Assembly (NCBI GenBank): GCA_050742255.1
Contig: JBOGHU010000103.1
Coordinates: 1-9,794 of the forward strand
DNA: 9,794 nucleotides
From: JBOGHU01 sp050742255
Lineage (GTDB): Bacteria; Actinomycetota; Acidimicrobiia; Acidimicrobiales; CADCSY01
Direction of reading: 5' to 3'
Shown here: positions 1 through 5,692 of the stretch, piece by piece
Position numbering within the stretch: position 1 is the first letter of the stretch
How the letters are laid out: every line of letters begins with the position of its first letter
The notes under the pieces: generated by a model
Database searches by the model: none
What the model was told of the DNA's origin: nothing
Seen by the model: only the letters and a program-made list of their open reading frames with translations
Translations under genes and position numbers: made by a program

Positions 1-221
1 GGCCCGGACGGCCCGGCCGGCGGCGGGGGCGGGGACCCTGGGCCCGGGGGCAGGTGCACCACCGCCAGGTCGGCGCGACTGCTCTCGGTGGCGAGCTGGC
101 CGGGGAGGAGGCGCTCGGTGGCCATCACGGCGGTGACCCCGAGGGAGGAGACGAGGACGGCAGCGAGCAGCACGCCCGCTGCCGGGAGGTGGTCGGGCCG
201 GCGGGCATGCCTTCTCACCAT
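1..221 (-). CDS. Membrane-anchored, proline-rich protein of unknown function (5' part only)
   Basis: This is the N-terminal part of a gene that continues past the left edge; 73 complete codons are visible from the ATG at 221. The product starts with a basic stretch (MVRRHARRPD), then has a hydrophobic segment at about residues 13-33 that fits a signal anchor or uncleaved signal peptide. After it comes a short charged region and then a Pro/Gly-rich stretch from about residue 58. Third codon positions are almost all G or C, as in the neighbouring real genes, which supports coding. No lipobox is visible. The start is uncertain: no clear Shine-Dalgarno sequence precedes the ATG, and AGA-AGG codons follow it. 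The gene lies downstream of sdhB on the same strand after a 121-nt gap. I do not recognise the family; a membrane-tethered extracytoplasmic protein is the most that can be inferred. Confidence 0.6.
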   Translation of the reverse strand, partial: MVRRHARRPDHLPAAGVLLAAVLVSSLGVTAVMATERLLPGQLATESSRADLAVVHLPPGPGSPPPPPAGPSG

Positions 222-342
222 CGACGGTTGTGGGGGAGCACGTCAGATCGGCCTTCCGGCACTGGGTACCGGAGTTCGCCGGCGGGGTGGGGAATCCCTG
301 TCCAAAGGCCGGTGCAAACACGGCTCTTGTGGGCGGCGGTCC

Positions 343-1050
343 TCAGATGCGGTCGGCGACGAGGGCCAGCTTCACCTCGCTGATGGCCCGGGTGACCTGG
401 ATGCCCCGGGGGCAGGCGCTGGTGCAGCTGAAGGCGGTCCGGCACCGCCAGACCCCGGACCGCTCGTTCAGCACATCGAGGCGTTCAGCCGCCCCCTGGT
501 CCCGGGAGTCGAAGATGAACCGGTGGGCCTGGACGATGGCGGCCGGCCCCACGTAGGACCGGTTCCCCCAGTAGATCGGGCAGGCGGTGGTGCAGGCTGC
601 GCACAGGATGCACTTGGTGGTGTCGTCGTAGCGGGCCCGCTCCTCGGGCCCCTGGCGGCGCTCGGTGTGGCCGGGGTCGTCGGCGGCGATCAGGTAGGGG
701 AGGACCGACCGGTACTGGGCGAAGAACGGCTCCATGTCGACCACCAGGTCCTTGATGACCGGGAGCCCCCGGATGGCCTCCACGGTGATCTCGGGGCCCA
801 GGTCCGCCACCAGCACCGCGCAGGCCAGGCGGTTCTCCCCGTTGATCACCATGGCGTCGGAGCCGCACACGCCGTGCCCGCACGACCGGCGGAAGCTGAG
901 GGTGCCGTCGTGGAACCACCTCACCCGGTGCAGCAGGTCGAGCACCTGTTCGGTGCCGGCCACCTCGTCCAGCACGAACTCCTGCCAGTGGGGCCTGGTG
1001 TCCCGCTCGGGGTCCCAGCGCTTCACCCGTAGGTGCACGGTTTCGGACAT
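343..1050 (-). CDS. sdhB: Succinate dehydrogenase / fumarate reductase iron-sulfur subunit
   Basis: The 235-aa product is the electron-transfer subunit of succinate dehydrogenase (complex II). It carries electrons from the SdhA flavin to quinone through three Fe-S clusters at the cytoplasmic face of the membrane. The N-terminal 2Fe-2S ferredoxin domain has C57, C62, D65 and C77; Asp at the third ligand position is also found in the E. coli enzyme (CGSD). The C-terminal ferredoxin-like domain has C147-x2-C150-x2-C153-x3-C157P and C203-x5-C209-x3-C213P, which bind the 4Fe-4S and 3Fe-4S clusters. Length is normal for the family. ATG at 1050 is chosen because homology begins there. The frame stays open upstream to about 1605, but that part overlaps other genes and has no family resemblance. 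No strong ribosome binding site is seen; a TACCGT box lies 10 nt before the ATG. It is unusually far from sdhA, and no sdhC/D is seen. Confidence 0.95.
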   Translation of the reverse strand: MSETVHLRVKRWDPERDTRPHWQEFVLDEVAGTEQVLDLLHRVRWFHDGTLSFRRSCGHGVCGSDAMVINGENRLACAVLVADLGPEITVEAIRGLPVIKDLVVDMEPFFAQYRSVLPYLIAADDPGHTERRQGPEERARYDDTTKCILCAACTTACPIYWGNRSYVGPAAIVQAHRFIFDSRDQGAAERLDVLNERSGVWRCRTAFSCTSACPRGIQVTRAISEVKLALVADRI

Positions 1051-1060
1051 GCCGTCGCCG

Positions 1061-1066
1061 ACGGTA
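1061..1066 (-). promoter_or_regulatory. Possible -10 box for sdhB (short leader)
   Basis: On the minus strand the hexamer TACCGT (TAnnnT type) ends 10 nt before the sdhB ATG, which would give a very short 5' leader. This would fit the absence of a clear Shine-Dalgarno sequence. No convincing -35 is visible. If real, sdhB has its own promoter rather than depending on readthrough from sdhA. Confidence 0.25.
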
Positions 1067-1105
1067 CCCGGTGCCCGGCCCGTTGCGTGGGGCGCGGTGA
1101 GCCCG

Positions 1106-1147
1106 CCCGATCCGGTTGGCCCGATCCGGTTGGCCCGATCCGGTTGG
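1106..1147. repeat. Three perfect tandem copies of a 14-bp unit
   Basis: The unit CCCGATCCGGTTGG is repeated three times without mismatch (1106-1119, 1120-1133, 1134-1147), immediately followed by CAAGG. It lies 56-97 nt upstream of the sdhB ATG and downstream of the small-gene pair, in non-coding DNA. Each unit contains CCG-ATC-CGG, a small inverted repeat. The 14-nt period is not a codon multiple and is more than one helical turn. It could be a multi-site operator for sdhB or a replication-slippage repeat; the sequence alone cannot decide. Confidence 0.9.
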
Positions 1148-1253
1148 CAAGGCATCGCGGAGGCGCCGGGCGAGGGGTCCCCGACGCCCGGGATCGTTCG
1201 CCGCCTGGCCCCCCGCCGTCTCTGCCCACCTTGAGGGGCGCGTCGAGGAGCCG

Positions 1254-1436
1254 TCAGCTCTCGGACTTCTTCGTCGGCGCGTCGCCAGGCAGCGTGCCCA
1301 GCCTCACCTCGATCCGGCGCAGCGCCGCCTCCATCTTCTCGTCGCTGTCCTTGGACTCGGCGCTGCCTTTGTGGATGTGTTGGCGGCGCCGTCGGCCGGA
1401 GCGGGTGAGCCGGCCACCGCGACGCTTCACCGCCAT
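1254..1436 (-). CDS. Small basic hypothetical protein (60 aa)
   Basis: This short frame encodes a protein with a very basic N-terminus (about ten Arg/Lys in the first 23 residues), then an acidic, probably helical segment (around DEKMEAALRRIEVRL, residues 32-46) and a polar Lys/Ser-rich tail. The charge pattern is orderly, unlike the low-complexity shadow frames nearby. It starts 20 nt after the stop of the upstream Cys-rich small gene on the same strand, so the two could be co-transcribed. The ribosome binding site is weak (GGCGAG close to the ATG). I do not recognise the family. A nucleic-acid-binding role is possible from the Arg-rich head but is inference. A non-coding shadow cannot be ruled out. 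Confidence 0.45.
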   Translation of the reverse strand: MAVKRRGGRLTRSGRRRRQHIHKGSAESKDSDEKMEAALRRIEVRLGTLPGDAPTKKSES

Positions 1437-1456
1437 GCTCGCCCAGCGGGTGCTCC

Positions 1457-1618
1457 TCAGCGACCGCCCTGAGCGCTGGCCATCTGCTGCATGTTGTTGA
1501 TCGCCTGCTCAGGCGATTGGCTGTTCGCCTCGGCTGCGGCTCGCACCTCGCTCCAAGCGACGTTGCGGTCGTCGCCGTGCTTGTCCTCGGGGATCCCACA
1601 GCCACAGTTGGCGCACAT
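1457..1618 (-). CDS. Small Cys-rich protein, CANCGCG N-terminal motif (53 aa)
   Basis: The 53-aa product starts MCANCGCGIPEDKHGDDRN, with Cys at 2, 5 and 7 and His at 14, followed by a Trp-containing helical region rich in Ala/Glu/Gln and ending in GGR. The Cys/His cluster suggests metal binding (Zn or Fe-S), though it has fewer ligands than a full zinc ribbon. I recall similar small hypothetical proteins in actinobacterial genomes, with no assigned function. The start is decided by the ribosome binding site: AAGGAGG (1628-1634) lies 9 nt before the ATG at 1618 but only 3 nt before the in-frame ATG at 1624. The gene sits between sdhA and sdhB on their strand, which may hint at a link to Fe-S or respiratory metabolism; this is inference. 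Confidence 0.8.
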   Translation of the reverse strand: MCANCGCGIPEDKHGDDRNVAWSEVRAAAEANSQSPEQAINNMQQMASAQGGR

Positions 1619-1627
1619 GATCATCGG

Positions 1628-1634
1628 CCTCCTT
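1628..1634 (-). promoter_or_regulatory. Strong Shine-Dalgarno of the 53-aa Cys-rich gene
   Basis: Minus-strand AAGGAGG is the best ribosome binding site in the left half of the window. Its spacing of 9 nt to the ATG at 1618, against 3 nt to the ATG at 1624, favours the shorter protein beginning MCANCGCG. Confidence 0.75.
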
Positions 1635-1708
1635 GCTCGACTTCGTCCCTCGCTCTACCCGGCCGAATTCGATCTGAACCGAACGCTGCCGGCCCCATGG
1701 GCCTGACC

Positions 1709-1751
1709 AGGCACCGGCTCGAACCGGAGCACCGCCCCCGCCGAAGTGCCT
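1709..1751 (-). terminator. Inverted repeat overlapping the sdhA stop codon, possible terminator
   Basis: Arms AGGCAC (1709-1714) and GTGCCT (1746-1751) are perfect complements, and the enclosed DNA contains a second inverted repeat (CCGG at 1714-1717 and 1724-1727). The structure begins at the sdhA stop codon. There is no T-tract, so intrinsic termination is uncertain. It could separate sdhA transcription from the small genes and sdhB, or merely stabilise a 3' end. Confidence 0.3.
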
Positions 1752-3489
1752 AGTACTTGCGTTCCATGGGCATGTACCGGCTGGTGTCGACCGGTCGGTG
1801 GTCGAGGTGGATCGTCCCGTCGTCACCGCGGGTGGCCAGGGTGTGGCGCAACCACGTGGCGTCGTCGCGGAGAGGGTGGTCCTCGCGCCAGTGGGCGCCC
1901 CGGCTCTCCGTGCGAGCCAGGGCCGACACCACCGTGACCTCGGCCAGGTCGAGGAGGTAGCCGAGCTCCAGCGCCTCCACCAGGTCGTAGTTGAACACCC
2001 GTCCGGTGTTGTCGACCGACACCTCCCCGTAGCGCCCCCCGAGGTGGTCGAGGACAGCCAGCATCCGACCCAGGGTGGCCTCGCTGCGGAAGACCGAGGC
2101 CAGCTCGGTCATGTGCGACTGGAGCTCCTGGCGGACCGTGGCCACCCTGACGCCGCCGCCCGGGCCCAGCAGGTGCTCGATGCGGCGTCGCACCGGCTCC
2201 TCGGCCCCTGCCGGCAGCGCCGGCGGTTCGGCCTCGGCCACGAAGGACGCCATGGCCCGCCCTCCCCGGCGGCCGAAGACCACGATGTCGAGGAGGGAGT
2301 TGGTCCCGAGCCGGTTGGCGCCGTGCACCGACACGCAGGCGCACTCCCCGGCGGCGTAGAGCCCGGGCACGACCGCGCCCGTGGCGCCCGCCACCACCTC
2401 GGCGTCGACGGTGGTGGGGATCCCGCCCATGGCGTAGTGGGCAGTGGGCTGGACAGGGATGGGCTCGACCTTGGGCTCGAGCCCCAGATAGGTACGGACG
2501 AAGTCGGTGACGTCGGGGAGCTTGGCGTCGACCAGCTCGGGTGGCAGGTGGGTCAGGTCGAGGTGGACGCAGTCGCGATCGGCTCCCACGCCCCTGCCCT
2601 CGGTGATCTCGGTGAGGATGGCCCGGGCCACCAGGTCCCGGGGGGCCAGGTCCTTGACGGTGGGGGCGTGGCGCTCCATGAAGCGCTCGCCCTCGGCGTT
2701 GCGCAGGATCCCCCCCTCGCCCCGGGCGGCCTCCGAGATCAGGATCCCGAGCTTGGCGATCCCGGTGGGGTGGAACTGGAAGAACTCCATGTCCTGGAGG
2801 GGGATGCCTCGCCGGAACAGCAGCCCCGGGCCGTCGCCGGTGAGGGTGTGGGCGTTGGAGGAGACCCCGAACATGCGGCCGAAGCCGCCGGTGGCGAAGA
2901 GCACGGCCCCCGCGGCGAAGACGTGCAGGTCGCCGGTGGCCACCTCGTAGGCGACCACGCCCGCCACCCGCCCGCCCACCAGGGCGATGTCGAGGACCTG
3001 GAACTCGTTGAAGAAGGTGACCTCACGACGGACGCACTGCTGGTAGAGGGTCTGGAGGATCATGTGGCCGGTGCGATCGGCGGAGTAGCAGGCCCGTCGC
3101 ACCGACGCCTCCCCGTGGTTGCGGGTGTGGCCGCCGAAGCGGCGTTGGTCGATGCGGCCGTCAGGGGTGCGGTTGAACGGCAGGCCGTAGTGCTCGAGCT
3201 CGACGACAGCGTCGATGGCCTCCCGGCACATGATCTCGGCCGCGTGCTGGTCGACCAGGTAGTCGCCGCCCTTGACGGTGTCGAAGGCATGCCACTCCCA
3301 GGAGTCCTCCTCGACGTTGGCCAGTGCCGCGCACATGCCCCCCTGGGCGGCCCCGGTGTGGGAGCGAGTGGGGTACAGCTTGGTGAGCACGGCCACCCGG
3401 CAGCGGCCCGCCACCTCGATGGCGGCCCGGAGCCCGGCGCCGCCGGCCCCCACGATGAGGGCGTCGTAGCGGTGGTGGTGGACGTTCAT
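1750..3489 (-). CDS. sdhA: Succinate dehydrogenase / fumarate reductase flavoprotein subunit
   Basis: The 579-aa product is the catalytic FAD subunit of complex II, oxidising succinate to fumarate in the TCA cycle. The N-terminal dinucleotide-binding motif GAGGAG is at residues 14-19. The SHTGAAQGG segment contains H44, which corresponds to the histidine that binds FAD covalently. Active-site residues expected in the family are present: H240 (FQFHPTG), R256 with E258 (EAARGEGG), R284 (LAPRDL), H351 (PTAHYAMGG) and R393 (GANRLGTNSL). The C-terminal helical domain ends in MERKY. Length is standard. ATG at 3489 has GGCGAGG 8 nt upstream, and homology begins right after it. A STAS-domain gene is divergent. 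Downstream on the same strand come two small genes and then sdhB, an unusual separation. No anchor-subunit gene is in the window. Confidence 0.96.
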   Translation of the reverse strand: MNVHHHRYDALIVGAGGAGLRAAIEVAGRCRVAVLTKLYPTRSHTGAAQGGMCAALANVEEDSWEWHAFDTVKGGDYLVDQHAAEIMCREAIDAVVELEHYGLPFNRTPDGRIDQRRFGGHTRNHGEASVRRACYSADRTGHMILQTLYQQCVRREVTFFNEFQVLDIALVGGRVAGVVAYEVATGDLHVFAAGAVLFATGGFGRMFGVSSNAHTLTGDGPGLLFRRGIPLQDMEFFQFHPTGIAKLGILISEAARGEGGILRNAEGERFMERHAPTVKDLAPRDLVARAILTEITEGRGVGADRDCVHLDLTHLPPELVDAKLPDVTDFVRTYLGLEPKVEPIPVQPTAHYAMGGIPTTVDAEVVAGATGAVVPGLYAAGECACVSVHGANRLGTNSLLDIVVFGRRGGRAMASFVAEAEPPALPAGAEEPVRRRIEHLLGPGGGVRVATVRQELQSHMTELASVFRSEATLGRMLAVLDHLGGRYGEVSVDNTGRVFNYDLVEALELGYLLDLAEVTVVSALARTESRGAHWREDHPLRDDATWLRHTLATRGDDGTIHLDHRPVDTSRYMPMERKY

Positions 3490-3513
3490 GGCGCAGACCT
3501 CGCCGCCAATGGT

Positions 3514-3526
3514 CCCACGTCGTGGG
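3514..3526. promoter_or_regulatory. 13-bp palindrome upstream of sdhA, candidate operator
   Basis: CCCACG-T-CGTGGG is a perfect 6-bp inverted repeat around one base. It lies 24 nt upstream of the sdhA ATG, inside the divergent sdhA/STAS intergenic region. The symmetry and location fit a dimeric repressor site, but short palindromes are common in GC-rich DNA. Confidence 0.3.
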
Positions 3527-3539
3527 CGCCGGCACCCCG

Positions 3540-3568
3540 TTCCTACCCTGCAGGGGCGGGGGTACGCT
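3540..3568 (+). promoter_or_regulatory. Candidate promoter of the STAS gene
   Basis: TTCCTA (3540-3545) and TACGCT (3563-3568) are spaced by 17 nt, which resembles a housekeeping sigma promoter. Transcription would start near 3575. That argues against the ATG at 3488 as the STAS start and for a start at 3650 or 3665. The same TACGCT -10 hexamer occurs just before tatA. Confidence 0.45.
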
Positions 3569-3664
3569 GGTGTCGTTGCCCTCCGCCACCTCAGCGTCGC
3601 CCTTGGAGCGTGGCCGCCCGTTGAGGGTGGCCGGCCCGCTCCGGTCGGCGTGGTCGGGGCCGGC

Positions 3665-4006
3665 GTGACGCCGGGCGCCGGGGCTCCCGGTGGGAGCTCT
3701 CTGGACGTCGCCGTCAGCACGGCCGCGGGACGGTCGGTGCTGGCCCTGCGGGGTGAGGTCGACATGGCCAGCGCACCGCTCCTCGACGAGCGCCTGGCCG
3801 CGGTGGTGGCCGACGACCGCTGTGAGGTCGTGGTCGACGTGGCCGAGGTCACCTTCATCGACGCCGCCGGCCTCCGGGTCCTCCTCCAGGCCGGCCAGCG
3901 CCTCGCTGTCGACGGCAGGAGGCTGACCCTGCGGGCTCCGTCGCCGTTCGTCCGCAGGCTGCTCGACATAACCGGGCTGGGCTGCGAGCTCTGCGTGGAG
4001 GGCTGA
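3665..4006 (+). CDS. STAS-domain protein, anti-sigma-factor antagonist family
   Basis: The product is a compact STAS domain like SpoIIAA/RsbV, proteins that relieve sigma-factor inhibition by binding anti-sigma kinases. The beta-strand segment SVLALRGEVDMASAPLL (about residues 24-40), the core EVVVDVAEVTFIDAAGLRVLL (54-74) and the C-terminal VRRLLDITGL (97-105) follow the family pattern. The phosphorylation-site motif, usually D-S-S/T-G-L, reads D66-A67-A68-G69-L70, so the phosphorylatable residue is missing. The start is uncertain: GTG at 3665 gives 113 aa, GTG at 3650 gives 118 aa, and an ATG at 3488 gives 172 aa but lies upstream of the likely promoter and overlaps the sdhA start. No strong ribosome binding site precedes any of them. 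No partner anti-sigma kinase gene is adjacent. A methyltransferase gene follows 43 nt downstream. Confidence 0.85.
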   Translation: MTPGAGAPGGSSLDVAVSTAAGRSVLALRGEVDMASAPLLDERLAAVVADDRCEVVVDVAEVTFIDAAGLRVLLQAGQRLAVDGRRLTLRAPSPFVRRLLDITGLGCELCVEG

Positions 4007-4049
4007 GCGCGGCGCCGGGCACGCCTCGCCGAGGGTAGCGTCGGCGGCG

Positions 4050-4694
4050 GTGAGCCAGCGCTCCGAGCCGGACCCACACCCCGCCTCCGCTCCCCGCACC
4101 GTGCCCCTGGTCCTCCCTGACCTGCGCCTGGAGCTGATCACCGACCGGGGGGTGTTCTCCCACCACGGGGTCGACGCCGGCACCCGCTTCCTCCTCGACC
4201 GCTCGCCCCCGCCCCCGGCGGAGGGCGACCTGCTCGACCTGGGCTGTGGGTACGGCCCCATCGCGCTGGCCGTGGCCCGGCGGGCGCCGTCGGCCACCGT
4301 GTGGTCGGTCGACGTGGACCGCCGGGCCCGGGCCCTCACGGCGGCCAACGCCGAGCGGGCCGGGCTGGCCAACGTCAGGGTGGTGAGCCCCGACCAGGTG
4401 CCCCCCGAGGTCCGCTTCGCCGCCCTTTGGTCCAACCCCCCGATCCACATCGGCAAGGTCCCCCTCCGCCACCTGCTGGTGCGGTGGCTGACCCGCCTGT
4501 CGGCCGACGGGTGGGCGGTGCTGGTCGTGCACAAGTACCTCGGTGCCGACACCCTGGCCAAGTGGCTGGCGGCGGAGGGCTTCCCCACCGAGCGGCTGCG
4601 CTCCCGGCGCGGGTACCGGCTGCTCCAGGTGGGGGCGCCGGGGCCCGAGTGGTACGGGAGGGGCGGCGCTACTTCACCAGCAGCGGACCGTTGA
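4050..4694 (+). CDS. RsmC-like class I SAM-dependent methyltransferase
   Basis: The 214-aa product belongs to the MTS/RsmC-type methyltransferases, which methylate guanine N2 in rRNA in characterised members (RsmC, RlmG). The pre-motif DRGVFSHHGVDAGTRFLL (residues 32-49) is typical of single-domain actinobacterial homologues. Motif I LDLGCGYGP (62-70) binds S-adenosylmethionine, and D88/D90 (VDVD) is the likely ribose-binding acidic site. Motif IV SNPPIHIG (128-135) is the catalytic NPP motif of amino-group methyltransferases. Unlike E. coli RsmC there is only one domain. GTG at 4050 places the family segment about 30 residues in, which fits; a GAGGG lies rather far upstream. The 3' end overlaps the convergent lipoprotein gene by 26 nt. 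The family is clear; the exact rRNA target is inference. Confidence 0.88.
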   Translation: MSQRSEPDPHPASAPRTVPLVLPDLRLELITDRGVFSHHGVDAGTRFLLDRSPPPPAEGDLLDLGCGYGPIALAVARRAPSATVWSVDVDRRARALTAANAERAGLANVRVVSPDQVPPEVRFAALWSNPPIHIGKVPLRHLLVRWLTRLSADGWAVLVVHKYLGADTLAKWLAAEGFPTERLRSRRGYRLLQVGAPGPEWYGRGGATSPAADR

Positions 4695-5397
4695 GCGTGG
4701 CGGTGACGGCGAGACCGCCCTCGCCGGGGGTTGTCTCCACGATGAACGACCCGGGCCCGAACTCCAGCCGCTTGGCCCTGGTGGTGCCCTCGGCGGTGAC
4801 CAGCGTGAGCTGCCCCTCCAGGAGGGCCGAGCCCGGCCCCTCGATGCGGAGGGGGGCGGGGGGGGTGGCGACGGTGGCGCCGCCTCGCGACTCGAAGGTG
4901 GTCTGGTCGTCGGCGTCGAAGGACACCGACGCCCTGGGCTCGGCCAGGCCGCCCCGACCGACGGCCACGGGCACGCCGATGGAGTAGGAGCCGGGCACGA
5001 AGCGTCGCACAGCGCCGTCCAGCCGCCACTGGGCGGCCCCCGTCCCGTCCACGGTGACGACCGCCGGCCCCAGGTCGAGGCCCCCCTGCCCCTCGAGGCG
5101 GAGGGGCCGGCCTCCGTCCCAGACCACGGTGCTGCGCTGCTCGCCCACCAGGGCCCCCTCGATGGTGGCGCCGCCGGTGCCGCGCTCGACGTTGGCGGTG
5201 AGGGGGAGAGCGAGGGGGGCGGCCACGGCGTCGACCCCCACGATGGTGGTGGCGGTGCCGCTCACCTCGGCCTGGCCCGGCGGCGGCACCGCCTGACCCC
5301 CCTCGTCGGCGCCACCACCTCCTGAGGTGCCCGAGCATGCCGGCAGGGCGCCGCTGATGGCGGCGACCACCACGACGACCATGCGGGACATGCGCAC
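4669..5397 (-). CDS. Putative lipoprotein of unknown function (242 aa)
   Basis: The product has a short basic N-terminus, a Val/Ala-rich hydrophobic core and a lipobox LPAC with Cys at residue 21. It is therefore a likely Sec-exported, lipid-anchored protein on the outer face of the membrane. A Gly/Ser/Pro-rich linker (about 22-43) leads into a beta-rich body of repeated Val/Thr/Gly segments. No catalytic motif or family is recognised, and Cys is absent after the lipobox. The GTG at 5397 and the ATG at 5391 are both possible starts. A TAGGCT hexamer ends 7 nt before the GTG, suggesting a leaderless transcript, and a GGAGGGGG stretch is too far away to serve either start well. The gene converges on the methyltransferase gene, with a 26-nt overlap. 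It may be a cell-surface sensor or structural protein, but nothing in the sequence decides this. Confidence 0.82.
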   Translation of the reverse strand: MRMSRMVVVVVAAISGALPACSGTSGGGGADEGGQAVPPPGQAEVSGTATTIVGVDAVAAPLALPLTANVERGTGGATIEGALVGEQRSTVVWDGGRPLRLEGQGGLDLGPAVVTVDGTGAAQWRLDGAVRRFVPGSYSIGVPVAVGRGGLAEPRASVSFDADDQTTFESRGGATVATPPAPLRIEGPGSALLEGQLTLVTAEGTTRAKRLEFGPGSFIVETTPGEGGLAVTATLNGPLLVK

Positions 5398-5404
5398 CTG
5401 GCTC

Positions 5405-5410
5405 AGCCTA
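5405..5410 (-). promoter_or_regulatory. Possible -10 box of a leaderless lipoprotein transcript
   Basis: The minus-strand TAGGCT hexamer is followed by GAGCCAG and then the GTG start at 5397. This places the predicted transcription start at or next to the start codon. The -35 region is weak (a CGGACC-like hexamer about 18 nt upstream). Confidence 0.35.
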
Positions 5411-5562
5411 AGCCCCCTCCGGGGCTGGGGTCCGCATGGGTGGCGCCGCCACCGAGCCAGGTTCGTGCGCGGTCAGCCGGCCATGACACCGCCCAGCGCT
5501 CAGAAACGCGCGTGACGGCCGCATCCCACCGGCCACCGGCGGTGGGCCTGCGCCGGGTCTCC

Positions 5563-5568
5563 TAACAT
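5563..5568 (+). promoter_or_regulatory. Possible -10 box for the duplicated-domain gene
   Basis: TAACAT is the best -10-like hexamer in the 295-nt divergent intergenic region 5398-5692. A start near 5575 would leave a leader of about 115 nt. No convincing -35 is seen, and nothing else was recognised in this region apart from the leader's ribosome binding site. Confidence 0.25.
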
Positions 5569-5692
5569 CTCTCGGCGCGGCTGGTCGCCGCGTGCTAGGT
5601 ACGGACGTGGTGAGCGTCGCCTGAGGTGACGACGGGCCCCGGACATGAGGGCGGGACCGGTTCGACCGGGTTGCGCCCCCGGAGGAAGCAGC

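Noticed and set aside
88..1032. A 314-codon plus-strand frame antisense to sdhB
   Set aside because: It mirrors the codon bias of sdhB; the product is repetitive Gly/Ala/Pro/Val with no recognised motif.
1106..1147. CRISPR-like array
   Set aside because: Units are 14 bp, contiguous and without spacers, so this is a simple tandem repeat.
1051..1605. In-frame 185-codon extension of SdhB upstream of its ATG
   Set aside because: Family homology starts at the ATG at 1050; the extension has no SdhB resemblance and crosses the repeats and two better-supported small genes.
1798..3624. A 608-codon open frame on the plus strand, antisense to sdhA
   Set aside because: It is a composition shadow. In GC-rich genes the opposite strand often stays open, and the translation is low-complexity Val/Gly/Asp/Glu-rich with no domain, while the minus strand is clearly sdhA.
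3488..3664. ATG 3488 as the STAS protein start
   Set aside because: It overlaps the sdhA start codon, lies upstream of the likely promoter at 3540-3568, and adds an N-terminus without STAS similarity.
3161..5338. A 725-codon open frame on the minus strand across STAS, the methyltransferase and the lipoprotein gene
   Set aside because: The translation is Arg/Gly-rich noise and conflicts with three recognisable genes in other frames.
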